Translations under genes and position numbers: made by a program
The notes under the pieces: model-generated
What the model saw: only the letters and a program-made list of their open reading frames with translations
The model's database searches: none
What the model was told of the DNA's origin: nothing
Assembly: GCA_037178675.1 (NCBI GenBank)
Contig: JAYMGJ010000290.1
Span: 1-57,147, forward strand
DNA from: Scleroderma bovista
Taxonomy: Eukaryota > Basidiomycota > Agaricomycetes > Boletales > Sclerodermataceae
Length of the DNA stretch: 57,147 nucleotides
Direction of reading: 5' to 3'
Shown: positions 22,767 to 34,219 of the stretch, piece by piece
Layout of the letters: every line of letters starts with the position of its first letter
Numbering within the stretch: the stretch's first letter is position 1

Positions 22767-25064
22767 CTACATAGTACAGTGATCTACTATCTCCTTTCCA
22801 CACTGAAGATTGCACTGGGTGAGGTGGTTCAAGCATTGTAGCTCTGTACCATAATTTCCCTTCCTAATTGTTTCCATGTGATGCAAAGCATCCCTATAGT
22901 GTGAGCCATAAACAACTGTATTGAAATTTTTTTGGTGGCCCCCTCTCACAAAGTCGAGTGCCTGTCACGACTGTGACACCCGATCACCCTGTACCCTATT
23001 GTCCTATCGCATCCACGTGTTCGCTGCCCATTTATTGTATGTACTCCCTTTTCCGTTTCTCTCTATCTGTCCTGTATCGCCACCGATCGGTGAGCGCGTT
23101 GTCTGATCTGTCTCTCTGTACTATTACCTAATATGTTTCCTTTCTCGTTTCCGGTTACTATACGTTCCCGTCCCATTGCATTATTAATACAATACCTATC
23201 GGTAATCCGGTCATCGCACTTACTGTACTTACTCAGCGTGCAGCGCGACTGCACTCGTCATTCGTCGGTAATCCCAACTTCCCATACATCGCCTCATCTG
23301 TCCCACTCAGTATAAATACCTAGATACTCGGTCTGTTGTAGTTTCAGTTCAAATATCAAATAAGATACTTCTCCTCTGTTCTCTCTTCGTGCTCTCTGCT
23401 TCTGCCCTCGTACAAGTACTCGGTCGTTGACCATTTACCCTCAGACTCTCCATAAATCTTCGGTCGGCCTTCCTAATACTCGGGAAGTGCGACTACGCTA
23501 CGTAGCATCTCGGTCTTACTGCTAGACCAACCCCTGACCCCCTGACCCCTCGTAGAGATCAGATCGGTGAAGAACCGGTCTTGACAGTGCCCAACGAATC
23601 ATTGTCATGGTGAATGCGATGAGACAGTCAAAATCTTGTGTTTCGGGTGGGAGCACCTTCCATAGTTTTGTTCTCGGCGACCAAATGACATCTTGAATGA
23701 TTGCCGTGACCATGTGATGGTTAAAGACTCCTCGAGTCTTTTCGCCTGTTGGAAGCTAGTAGCACAGAATTAATACCATATTAGAATTGCAATAGAAGAC
23801 TTACAGTCATATCTGCATCCGCAAAATCATGCCTGCAGATCAATTCTTCCGCTCTCGTCTTCCATATATCAGAAAGTTTGCCTCGTGTGTCGATCAGGAT
23901 GCGTAGGTTGTATGAGTCTTGCATTATGGTCAAGGCGGAAACCTTGAAGTGATTCATAATTTCTTTAAGTGTGCTTTTAGACGTGGAAGAGAAGCTGTTC
24001 AGTTTTTTCTGTTCCCAACGATCTGTGTAGATAAGTACTTTTGTACTCAGAAAATTTGATCTTACTTACGCGGCGCTGGCATGAACCTTTGCGCAAGGTC
24101 ATCTGCCAAGTTTTTGATGAATGTATCATCTTGTTTTGTCTGCATCGGCTGTTGCAGGAGAAAATATCGCTGAAGAGCGCCCCTCGCCTCCGTCTGCAAG
24201 GTGCTCGTGGGGGCGGCATTTGAGTCAGGTGGGTTCTCGTATGAAGTGGGTTGCAGAACAATCTGCAAGGCGCTCGCAGGGGCATCATTTGAGGCGGGTG
24301 GGTTCTCGGATGAGGTGGGTTGTGGAACAACGAATGTGGACATCGGAGGAATTGTTGCGGCAGACTCCAAACATTGCATGGGAGGTAGACAGAGCTTCTT
24401 AGATTTCCGGACAGGTTTCTGACTGTCTGGTACAATGCTGATGCGATCAAACTCTTCGCCCCGGACAGACTCTCCATGGCGCGATGGCAAGGTCATTTCC
24501 ATAATGCGTTCAGCGTACGCATTTGCATATGGAGAGTTGCATGATGGGAATAATGTGGGGACTCACCGAGATCATGCATGATCCTCTGATCAATGTCCAA
24601 TAGTGTGTGGGGGGGGACATTTGTGCTTGTGGGTGTAGATTGGTTGTAGATAGTTGGATAAGGAGGCATGGTCCTTTGATTGATGTCCGATAGCGCGGGC
24701 GGTGGTACATTCGTGCTCGTAGGGATGGGTTGGTTGTAGATGGTCAGATATGGAGTGAATGCTGGGGCGCTTGTAGGCGTTTGGTTGTAAGTGGTATAAG
24801 GATTGAATGCTGAGCTGGATTGCGATGTAGTGCTATGGTAGTCGATTGGATGGGGAGGGTAAGCAAAATGTATGCCATCACCATAGTCATCTGGGAGACG
24901 TTGTGTGTCGCCTAGGAGATACCGATAATTGCTGTCAAAGTACTGAGGGTCGTGCTGTGTATATGCAGCCTTGTCGTCCACACCATATTCCTGTGACTGA
25001 TGTTCGCTGGTATATGGATCACATGTTTCGGATGGCTCACCACATTTCCAAACCCTGTACTCAT
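22767..25064 (-). pseudogene. Multi-exon gene of unknown function (DUF6532-like?), disrupted by a solo LTR
   Basis: Exons on the minus strand are 25041-25064, 24567-24990, 24070-24471, 23805-24022, 23587-23755 and, beyond the inserted LTR, 22767-22957. The introns are 50, 95, 47 and 49 bp with GT-AG ends. If the LTR plus one copy of its 5-bp duplication is left out, the coding length is 1428 bp (475 aa) with no stop. The N-terminus is Pro/Thr/Tyr-rich. The C-terminal half (FKVSALTIMQDSYNLRILID, VFNHHMVTAIIQDVIWSP, FDCLIAFTMTMIRWAL, NFNTVVYGSHYRDALHHMET) resembles, from memory, the DUF6532-type domain of mushroom fungi. As it stands, translation runs into the LTR and stops at 23522, replacing the last 63 or so residues with about 21 LTR-encoded ones. 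Function unknown. Confidence 0.75.
22963..23586 (+). mobile_element. Solo LTR, 624 bp, with perfect 5-bp target duplication
   Basis: Starts TGTCACGACTG, ends CTTGACA, and is flanked by GTGCC on both sides (22958-22962 and 23587-23591). A TATAAATA box lies at 23311-23318, so its transcription would run on the plus strand, opposite to the gene it sits in. No internal region is present, so the element was reduced to one LTR by recombination. It differs from the 2.1-kb LTRs in this window. Confidence 0.93.
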
Positions 25065-25291
25065 CGGATTGAGGTCATTGTGGGTGTGATGCGAAGAGCG
25101 ATGATTAGTAGCACGCAAAGTTTGGATATGATGGCACTGACCAAATCAAGTATATTGGTACACAACGAATTTACAACAAGCAACTAAATTTAAACAGAGG
25201 GGGGGGGGTCTACAAAGCGGTTAGCTGTAGTTCGAGGCAAAGGGTCTGTGCCTCACCTCATGGCTGTTCAAGTCTGCATCATCCTTGTGAT

Positions 25292-26115
25292 TTAGTCAAA
25301 CGTATTCTCATCCCTGTTAGTCCCCGCTTCCTCTCTTGTATCCTCATCATCGCCATCGCGATCTGACGAGTCATCAGCCTCATGTGGAGAGGAACGTAAT
25401 TTCAATGCAAGGTGGCCTTTCACTTCTTCCTCCAGTTGATCGAGTTGCGTTTCTGTAGTGTCAAATGATAAAGCCTCTTCGTGATACACCTCGTGCTTGT
25501 AGGCCGCGATGCCGGCCACGTTGTCCCTTACATCTGGCGGGACCACACTGTTTATCTCTTCCATCAGCGATTCCGAATCCTCCGGGCCCACGTGATCCTT
25601 CTCGTCCATAGCATCATACTCCTTCAACTCCTCATAATCCGTTTGATGCAATTCCTGCACAAGCTTTCCATAATGCTCAATCTCCTTCAACTCCCATGCT
25701 GTGGCCAATGCTCGAAAACGTCTGGTCTCACAGCCTGCCTGTTTCATCAAGACTGCTTGTTCTAACGCCTCATCTGACAGCTGCTTAATACCATTGCGGA
25801 ATAAGTGCCACCCCTGTGAAGTGACAGTTAGGACTCTACAATGTTGGGTAAGGTGCGGGTCAATACCTTTTTAGCATCGTCATGGCCAATATTGACTCCA
25901 GTCCCCCCTCTCAGGGAATTAGCCAAGAAGCGCAACTCCAAAGCCTGCTCGAGGGTCGGGCTAGAATAAGGTAAAGCCCTTCTACGCGCATTCTTTAAAA
26001 CCTCAGAAACAAGTCGCATAGCCCTTTTGGAGGAGGTAGTACTGTCGGAAACACAACCAGAGCCACTGAAACCACTTGGTGAGGATGGAACATTTGGAGG
26101 GGGAGAGGAGGACAA
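25292..26115 (-). CDS. Acidic/charged hypothetical protein, two exons, 256 aa
   Basis: The exons 25867-26115 and 25292-25813 are joined by a 53-bp intron with donor GTATTG, branch TCCTAAC and acceptor CAG. Translation starts MSSSPPPNVPSSPSGFSGSG. It continues with a helical stretch (AMRLVSEVLKNARRRALPY, LEQALELRFLANSLRGG) and, in exon 2, GWHLFRNGIKQLSDEALEQA, then ends in a long Asp/Glu-rich tail. I do not recognise the family. It lies 228 bp upstream of the LTR-disrupted gene on the same strand, so the two may be a tandem pair of unrelated genes. No stop or frameshift is seen. Confidence 0.6.
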
Positions 26116-26735
26116 TTTGTTGAACGGGGAAGAATCGACAGATTTATAATGGCCGTTGTTGAAAGACCTACTTCGTCACTACCATTCTCTAGGCTTACTG
26201 TTAGTTTCCTTATTTGTGCGACGAGTATCCTTACGTAAGCACGGAGGATTTTTCATCCGCTCGAGGACTCTTTTCACCTCAGTGTTCCACACCAGACACT
26301 GAGGTAAGACATCTAGTCACACTTTCATTTACTTAGTACTAACTTACTTAGTTTGCCTCTGAGCTAGGTCAGTTATATATCCAGTGTTCCACACCAGACA
26401 CTGAGTTTGCCTCTGAGCTAGTTCCCTGTGCACGAGCCATCTAACAAAAGCCGTATCGCACTGATACTGGAGTGGTAGGGGGTTCGGACTGAATCATAGG
26501 AGTAGATTGACAATCTGTTCTTGATAGCAGTTGGGCAAGGGAAGAGGTGCCAGTTTGTCGGAGTTTGAAGAACTTAGGATTTTTTTGTTGAACTCGAGCA
26601 TCACGGATTGGCCACGGAGTGAAGGTACAATGGCAGAGACAGAGGACAGAGGACTGTCAGAAGCAGCACGCATTTTAGAAGTTCCCGGTAATCCTGGGAG
26701 GTTCATATCGGTGATGCTAACTTGAGGTCTACTTA
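26116..26735. other. Intergenic stretch with short direct repeats
   Basis: No gene is supported. It holds the presumed promoter of the 26115-25292 gene and the direct repeats at 26279-26420. Confidence 0.4.
26279..26420 (+). repeat. Tandem duplication upstream of the acidic gene
   Basis: CAGTGTTCCACACCAGACAC occurs near 26279 and again near 26381. TTTGCCTCTGAGCTAG occurs near 26352 and again near 26405. Between them ACTTAGT is repeated. The pattern reads as a roughly 50-100 bp duplication, partly overlapping. Confidence 0.65.
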
Positions 26736-29466
26736 CCAGTGTTCCAGGTATCGGTGTCCAAACATGGCTTGCACTCAAGTATTCCAAGTCTTTGATACTC
26801 ACGAAGTGTTGATCCAGCACCTCGATGCATGCCATCCATCTATCCCATATAATTCCTCGACAATGCAAGGTGCTCATCCAACTTCAAATAGTCAATCTCC
26901 AAACTCACGAGCTAGGTACCATGCATGATCAGGGTATCTTTTCGGTCGTGGTCCAAATACATTTGAGCAAATGAATAACGGTCCTTTCAAGCAAGAGCGA
27001 GAGAGCAACATGTACTATCTGTTCAAGTCCCGAGCTGAATGGTCTTTAGCCAAGTTTCTTGTGGATAACTTCATGCAGACTCAGATAAACCGATTCCTCG
27101 CTTTGCCTTGGGTATGACTATTTCGTCCGAAAATCCAAGGCCCTCCTTTACTTCTGCAGAAGAGCTGTTGGGGTGGGTTGACATATAGAAAGGTGGTGGT
27201 CTGCACAGGGAAGGTCTAGCCTGTAGAAGAAGGGAGAAGGAGAAGCTGTAGGGTAACCTCAGTATGCTGGCAAGCTACTGTTATATTAGTATATACCTGT
27301 AGGGTAACTACAAGGTATCAGTAAGTATGTGTGGTGGTTAGTAGATGGTACTCACCCTCAGTATGCTGGCAAGCTACTGAGGGAACTATGGTACTAGGAA
27401 CTCTACTCTAGTGCGATGCATGCTTATGTAAGTAGGTAAATATACCACAACAATTCTGTTTATATCCAACACGACACCCTTCCTTCAGGGCCAAAATGGC
27501 ATAGTACTGTCCTACAAGTAGAGGGCTATGCAACAACCGATCCTATACGTTTGTTTTGGTGTGATGCTGTGGAGGTTGTAGCGTCCCTATTTGGGGATCC
27601 GATCTTTGGCGCCGACATGATGTTTGACCCCATCGAAGTCACCACCCATCTCGGACGAGAGTACAGTGAATGGTTTTCAGTGAAGGAAGCCCATCGCATC
27701 CAGGTGGGTTTTTCTGGAGTACTGAATCTTTACATGGGAACTGAAAGATAAATTTCTGCTAGGATTCACTGCCGGAGGGTGCGACGATTGTGCCCATTCT
27801 AGCTGCATCTGACAAGACTCCCGTGATGAGGATGACAGGAGGGCTGGAAATGCACCCTCTTTTCATCAGTATCGGTAATATTCCAGGACACGTCCGCATG
27901 GCAGCTACCTCACACGCATGGCAATGCGTTGCGTTCATGCCAATCCCAAAGTTTGATGCCCCCAAGGGATGCCAGTCGGTCCTACAGAATCGTGTTTGGC
28001 ACAAGTGCGTCGAAATCATCACTGCAGGCCTGCAGTACCTTGCTCGCTCTGGAGGCTTCATGCTGGATCCTCATGGATACCAGCGGCTATGTTTCACGCC
28101 GTTAGTAGCATGGACCGCTGACCTCCCTGAACAGTTGATGATCGCATGTGTCTCAAAAAGCGCTTCCCCCGTCACAGAGGCCACTCACAAACAGTTTGGT
28201 GACGCTCACTGCAGCCCCCCTTGTATGGGTGAGCTCACACTCAACCGCATCGCTGAACTCATTCAGAAGGTTGACCCATGGAATCTTGCTGCCTTTCTGA
28301 AAAAGGCGAGGATGCTGTACCTCAATGGTGTTCACCTTCCGTTTTGGAGAAAATACCTGTTTGCGAACCCGTCCATTTTTCTTCTGCCTGAAATACTCCA
28401 TGCTTGTCACAAGTTCTTCTTTGACCACATCCTCCCGTGGTGCAAAGAATTGCTCGGCACCGAACTTGACGCACGGTATAAATGCCATCACAAATGCGTT
28501 GGGGTGAGGCACTTCGCGAGTGGTGTTTCGCATGTTAAGCAGATGACGGGTAGAGAACACCGCGACATCCAACGTACCCTTGTCACCATGATTGCTGGCC
28601 GTGTTCCCCCACGCTTCCTCCGTGCGATACGCGCTCTCATCGATTTCATATACCAGGCACAGAGCCCCATGCACACAGAGTCTTCCATCCAGGAAATGGA
28701 GTCATCACTGCGTGAATTTCATGACCACAAGGATGCCATTATTGAGGCTGGTGCTAGAAGGACAAAAGCGGCTGGCGCCAAAACTGACTTCAACATTCCG
28801 AAGCTGGAACTCTTTCACAGCTTTGCAACGGCGATTCATAATAACGGTGGACTCATACAGTATACTGTGGATGTCAGCGAACGTTTACTCATCACTCACT
28901 GCAAGCATCCATTCGATCGTATGAGCAAGAACAAAGACTTCGTGGAGCAAGTCATCCGGATCCTTGATCGGGAAGAAGTTATGCGGCAGTTTGATGTGTA
29001 CACATTACTACGTTCCGGTGATGTATTGCTCATCAACGCCATGTGTGAGGATGAAATAAGAACCGCGAATCCAATGCTTGCATGGGTTGCAAGTGTCTTG
29101 CCCAAAGAACAGTGGCAAATCCAAGGCCCCCGTCCTGTCCGTAATTACTTTGCCAGCGGTATACTCGCCAGTAATGCCAAAACTGCTCTACACGTTACAT
29201 CACGTCCAGATGCAACCAACCTGTTACCAAACGACATCGCAATGAAATATCACCTTTCCGACTTCGAAGCCCATTATCTGGAATTCCTGCAATTACATTC
29301 CAATGATACCCAGATTCACCTTACTTTCCACTCTATCGCCCTCTGGTATAAATTCTGTGTCCAGCTGCACTCCACTTTCCACTTGGCCCAGCTCATGCCA
29401 AGTCAGCATCAGCAATTCAACGTGTCTGAATGTCCTGAATTTTGTCTGAGTGACCTGGGTGCATGA
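26736..29466 (+). pseudogene. Plavaka-type transposase, second subfamily (DUF6830-like C-terminus), damaged at the 5' side
   Basis: A C2H2 finger (YRCPNMACTQVF..H....H) opens the protein. MYYLFKSRAEWSLAKFLVDN, PRPSFTSAEELLGWVD, HSTVLQVEGYATTDPIRLFW and a 59-bp intron (27704-27762) follow. The long open frame 27763-29466 then reads DSLPEGATIVP, ASDKTPV, MHPLFISIGNIPGHVRM, LVAWTADLPEQLMIACV, KQMTGREHRDIQRTLV and FIYQAQSPMHTESS. I know this order from a Plavaka subfamily whose C-terminal part is called DUF6830 (from memory). Damage: a stop near 26926, a one-base frame slip near 27115, and a 289-bp insertion at 27184-27472. The end (SECPEFCLSDLGA) runs into CAGAC-rich repeat DNA instead of the usual tail. 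The 568-codon main exon itself is undamaged. Confidence 0.8.
27184..27472. mobile_element. 289-bp insertion with 4-bp flanking duplication
   Basis: Transposase coding sequence stops after GTTGACA and resumes at GACACCCTTCC. GACA is present once on each side (27180-27183 and 27473-27476). The insert holds two copies of CTCAGTATGCTGGCAAGC (near 27259 and 27358) and two of GTAGGGTAAC. It has no coding potential and no GT-AG ends, so it is not an intron. It may be a small LTR or miniature element. Confidence 0.65.
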
Positions 29467-29670
29467 TACAGCCTGGGCAATGTCTGGGGTCAGACGACAC
29501 TCTGGGGTCAGGCCTGTCAGACAGAATTCAGACCCATCTGACAGGCATGATGACAGACATATTTACAGATGTGTTCCAGGTCTTGTTTAGACACTATCAG
29601 ACCATCCAGACACCATCAGACATTCAGACACACATCAGACCAATCAGACTGACCAGACCATCAATGCAAG
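29436..29670. repeat. CAGAC/GTCTG-rich degenerate array
   Basis: TCAGAC and GTCTG motifs recur about every 10-20 bp across the 3' end of one Plavaka relic and the following spacer. The motif is the complement of the unit at 14767-15402, but here it is sparser and more diverged. Confidence 0.65.
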
Positions 29671-29707
29671 ATGTGTTTGTGTTGGCAAATGATGGACTGT
29701 AAGAATG

Positions 29708-32119
29708 CTAAAATACAAGTGTATTTGCATGGTGATCAATGTACCTATTAACATAATAAGCCTTAAAGGCATCTAAAGACTCTGAGAAGTGGAGGTCGAC
29801 AGGAAGAGATTCACTCCCATAAACCCCTATAAGGTGTGCACCCTGAACCACTGACTCCAGAGAAATGACCGACTGAATGCGACGTCCATCATTGTCCACT
29901 TCTGGTACCACGATCCACATTCCTGTCAACTCATCCGGCTCCTCCACAATTGGCACAAACCAGTCAACTAATGCACACGAGTAACAGTGCCCTTCATGTA
30001 CACAAGAAAAGAAGAGGCGCACCCTTCCGACCATTAAACTACGGAAGCCCTCTGCATCTATCCCTCCCTTAGCCACATATATACAGTCATAACGTGGATG
30101 GCCTCCTTGCCAAGAGGGGGTTGCACGTATTATTTCACAGAGCATACCCCCTACGCCCAACTGATCGCTTGGTGCACAGAATGTCGCTGTAGCGGAGTGA
30201 AACACCCATACTTTTCTGTGAAAGGCGGGACAGATGTGGATGTTCGCGCGATCCCCTGATATCTTGGCATCAGGGTTGAGCTGATCATAAAGAAAATGTT
30301 GGATCATGTCTTGCAGTCCTGGGAGACCGAGTTGTGCTGCAACATGCGAAACCAAGCCAGACACACCATACACTGTACAAAGTGTGTCAACAGCCTAAGC
30401 AAATAATCAAAATGAGGGACGCACCAGGTGTCGACAAGAAAGTATGATTATATCTTATCTTAATCTAATCTTGGAGATTTCCAGAGATCACAGTTACATG
30501 TGATTCGGAGTAGTGTCAACCGGATTACCGGTAGATCACATGACCAGCTCCACAAGATAGCCGGAACTATCACATGCTGATGCACGTTACAGGCACGTTT
30601 CCAGATAACTACGTTTATGGAAACTGCAACTACTACATATGGGAATATGGTGAAATAGGCGAGAATAATACTTATCTACGCACAGACCATGTACCACAGG
30701 TATATATACCCTGTAGGATTCCCTGTAGTTCCTTAGTTCAATACAGTTCAACTGTTCTCTCATTACTCGCTACTTCATAAACAACTCAACTTCAAGAACC
30801 AGCTACTAGCTATCAAAGGTATGCTTGCGCTACCCCGTTGCTGTTGCCCCAGTTTTGTTGCTACACCAGGTCGAGATGCCAGTTTGACCGTATAAGTTGC
30901 CGGTTCATCATCCACCGCGCCACCTTCCTCATCTTCTACATCCACCCTCACAGCCTCCATTCCAACCGGGAGAAGGGGTCCGTCCAACATTCCGTGCTCT
31001 GTGAACCATCTTCGTGCCGCAGCTAGCTTGTCGAGGCATTGATTTGTGACGAGCATCTGTCCCAGGGCATTGAACCTGTTGGAGCGTCGCCATGGTTCTT
31101 TTACAGCTCTGATATGCTTCGACTCCGTTATTGACAAGCACAACCCATTTGGCACACCAAACAATTCAATAAGTTCGCGATAATGTACCATTGCGTGTTG
31201 ACGTGGGAGGGACAGATGGATATGTACACCAGATGTAATGAAAACAGTGCGTTCTTGATGGAAGCGAGCTACGGCTGCGTTGATCGCATCCAGAGTTGCT
31301 TCGTTAAGGACAGACCGCCGGACTAAATAACAAAAATCAAGAAATGCAGATAGAGCGCGCACCATGCCCAGGGGAACATGGCCAGCTATGGCAGGTAAGT
31401 AAACCTCACCATTTACAAAGGTGACACGAAGAGATATGGTGGTTAGTTGATATCATGGATGGTTGGTATGTGTGACTCGCTCACCTTCATTAATGCCTTT
31501 GAATCGTCCCCGGTCCATTGTTTGAACCCACGGCCCTCTGGAAATCGCCTCAGCGCAGGAAACGACAGCACGGCTGCAATTCTAATGTGCATTTCAGTGT
31601 GTGTGTGGCCATGGACCACAATCACCTACCTCCGATCAATGTCAGCAATGATTTCACTGGCGCGTTGCTTGCTGTGCTCAAGCTCCAAATATTCATTGAT
31701 CCAAGTGACAAGGTGGTCCTTGAATGTTCCCTTGATACGTTGATGAAGTAAATCTGGGGCGATAAGTTCGTGGATGTCAGCGCTGAAAAGATAACAATGT
31801 GTTTGGGTGGCTGCTCCCTCAAATGAACGCGTGCACCAAAATGTCATTGACAATTCCATAATCATCCAATAGCGTACGAGGATCCAGGACTGTGATGAGC
31901 GCCTCGGACAGTTCATGGGAGCGGCGACCACCGCCACCATCCAGGTTATTGTTCTTGGCGGAGCACCTGACACTAAACAGTAAGATCAGTTGCATGGAGT
32001 GTGATGTCAACCTACCGTGCACACCATCCTTGTACTACACAGGTTAATAAGACCTGTTCTGGATAGTCCGCGATGTAAGGGCCAAGTCCATACACCACAC
32101 GTCGAAAATGCCCGTCCGG
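29708..32119 (-). pseudogene. Plavaka-type transposase, third copy, truncated at its N-terminal side
   Basis: Read on the minus strand from the LTR border: DGHFRRVVYGLGPYIADYPE, an intron, TVLDPRTLLDDYGIVNDI, an intron, ADIHELIAPDLLHQRIKGT, FKDHLVTWINEYLE, an intron, FPEGRGFKQWTGDDSKALMK and MVRALSAFLDFCYLVRRSVL. Then come LCLSITESKHIRAVKEPWRR, the insertion at 30430-30816, and the C-terminal exon ending at 29708 (FLYDQLNPDAK, HPRYDCIYV, LHFSESLDAFKAYYVN). This is the classic Plavaka order. The N-terminal half is missing because LTR copy 2 begins directly at 32120. The C-terminal exon is open throughout. The subfamily differs from the plus-strand relic, and the two relics face each other tail to tail. 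Confidence 0.8.
30430..30816 (+). mobile_element. 387-bp LTR-like insertion in the Plavaka relic
   Basis: It splits the transposase between the exon ending IASSWFLKLS (insert-encoded) and the downstream intron. Leaving it out joins QQRGSASIP to VYGVSGLVSHV through a normal GT-AG intron. AGGT stands on both sides (30426-30429 and 30817-30820). The insert starts GTCGACAAG, has a TATATATA box near 30702 on the plus strand and ends AGCTATCAA. The length and TATA box suggest a small solo LTR, perhaps Copia-like. Confidence 0.65.
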
Positions 32120-34219
32120 TGTCACGCACCAAACAGGTTTGGTACAGTGAACATGGAAGATAACGCCTATATCGAATGATCCTTATGCGAAGGATAAGCA
32201 CGACGGACCCTCATTGTAGCCATCTATCGCACAAGACGACTATCCTGATGCGAGAGATGAATGCCAATGCAGACAGTCATCTATCGCACGAGAACCACCA
32301 AGAAGCAGAAGAAACTGAAGGAATAACGTCAATTGTGGTATGAGAAAGGAATGCACACGTCTGCAGTCCAACTCCCATACCAGAACGATCAAAGAAGCTG
32401 AAGAATTGATGGAGAAACGAAGGAGAAAGAGAAGAAATGATTTTTAGTGCCCAAATGTCATTTTTAGGCGCCCAGTGCTGGCATTCTGATATTTTGAATA
32501 GCTCCGTCGTTTCTGAAGCTATCAGGCACATGACTATACCGTCAGAAAGCCTAGAGCGTGGTCTATCTGCCTGTCAAGTTCCGACGCAAATCCGTTCATT
32601 TCCCACGGAGATATTCCCCCCGCAATCCAGACGTTCGCTTCATTGCTCACTATGGAGTCCGTATTTTCTCTGGATCATTTCTCTGCTATTGCTGCAGATC
32701 TCCACTATGTCCTGCTCTTAGGACAGCCTCTCCCAGAGTTCCCGTGCACTGCCTGGCACATATCTTCCCAGCCTGCTCCCTCAGTCCCTCTCATTCTCGG
32801 TCAGCGCGTTCTCCTCGTCAGTCCTGCGTCAAGGACGTACTTTGGTCATCTTAGGTCTATTGTCAAGCTTGAGAAGTCTTCTCTGGTCGTCTCTGTGTCC
32901 CCTGAGCCCTCAGCCTATGGTCCCTTCCTCCCAGATACTTGCCATGTCCATCTTCCTCTGTCGTTCGTCTCGCTTCCCTGGATGCGTCAAATTCAATACT
33001 CTATCCGCTTCCCTACTTTCAGACGACGTCCCCCAGCACCATGACAGTTATTCCCCCACTTTATAGTGCTATTAGGAAGAAGAACCCTCTCTCGTTCTTT
33101 CCCAGAAGAGAGCTCATCAAGGGAGCCCATGGTTGCGCTTCAGCGGCGCTAGAACACATGCACTATACCTTAGTGTATGCTGACCCCCCCAAAAGACCTC
33201 TGGACCCCTGGTACCCTTCTTGTGGCTGTTTTGTCTCGGATCAATCCCCCTATTAATCCCAGATCTTCCCCATTGTTGTCCCATCAAATTCCTGATGGTA
33301 CACAGCCCCCCATCAAACTTCTTAGGCTGTGCATCAATGACTCCTTCTGCTGTGCAGTGACTCATCCCTTGCTTACTGATGCTCTCTTGTCATCAGTATT
33401 ACTCTATCCCTTTCGCATTTTTGGTATATTACTCAGCTGATGACTCACTCCCTTACCAATCAATCTTGTCATGCAGCTTACTCATTCCTTTACTCAGCAG
33501 CTTATTCATGCTTCCTATGCTTACTCATTCCTGCTTATCCCTTGCTTACTGATCGCTTACAAACCCCTTACAAAGCTCTTACCAATCCTTTACCAATCCT
33601 TGACAAATTCTGCTTACTCCCTTCTCTTTTTGTACTTTAATGCTGTGCCCCCCCATGTATTTAAACCCCTGGGCTCAGCCCAGTGAAAAAAGACCCAATT
33701 GCACGAAATTATCCCTCTCTCAGACTCTCTCAATCAGTATCCCTTCAGTCTTTGAGTCCTTGTAGGCTTCAGTGAAGGTCTAAAGGCTCAATATTGTCAA
33801 GTTTATCCAAGTTATTCAAGATCTATTCTTTATACTAGGCTCAAGCGGAGTCTAGGCTTCATACCAGTCAATCTTCCTCGCCTCTGGACATCAGAGGCAT
33901 CCCTGCCCCTTTGCTGCACCAATCTCTAGGTGTAGTATCGCTGTTTCAGTCTCAGTCAACCCAATCCCCGCTTTGACACTTCCTAGGCCTTAGGAAGAGT
34001 CCAGACCCCTATCCCCTTCGTCTTCTATTACTCCTGTACCCCAGGAGTATCCTGCATCACTGTCTGCATCACCCTGTTGGTGTAGATCCCCTTCCCCCCT
34101 CCTCAGCACATCCTCTCTGGACACTGCGGAGGTAAACCACCACTCGCACATTTTCGTAGTCCTTTGTTGGTGTTGTGTTTGGGTTATTACTCCAACCCAA
34201 ATCCACACTTTGACTCACA
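32120..34219 (+). repeat. LTR copy 2, 2100 bp, forward orientation
   Basis: TGTCACGC...GACTCACA, full length. It is interrupted by nothing and almost identical in inverted orientation to 36121-38220: the ends I compared base by base differ at one position. It truncates a Plavaka relic on its left and the Zn-cluster-like gene on its right. Flanks are TCCGG and ACGGA, so there is no target duplication. TATTTAAA lies at 33658-33665. Short open frames inside it are not genes. Confidence 0.9.

Noticed and set aside
27184..27472. A long intron in the Plavaka transposase
   Set aside because: No GT-AG ends fit the frame, and the insert is flanked by a GACA duplication.
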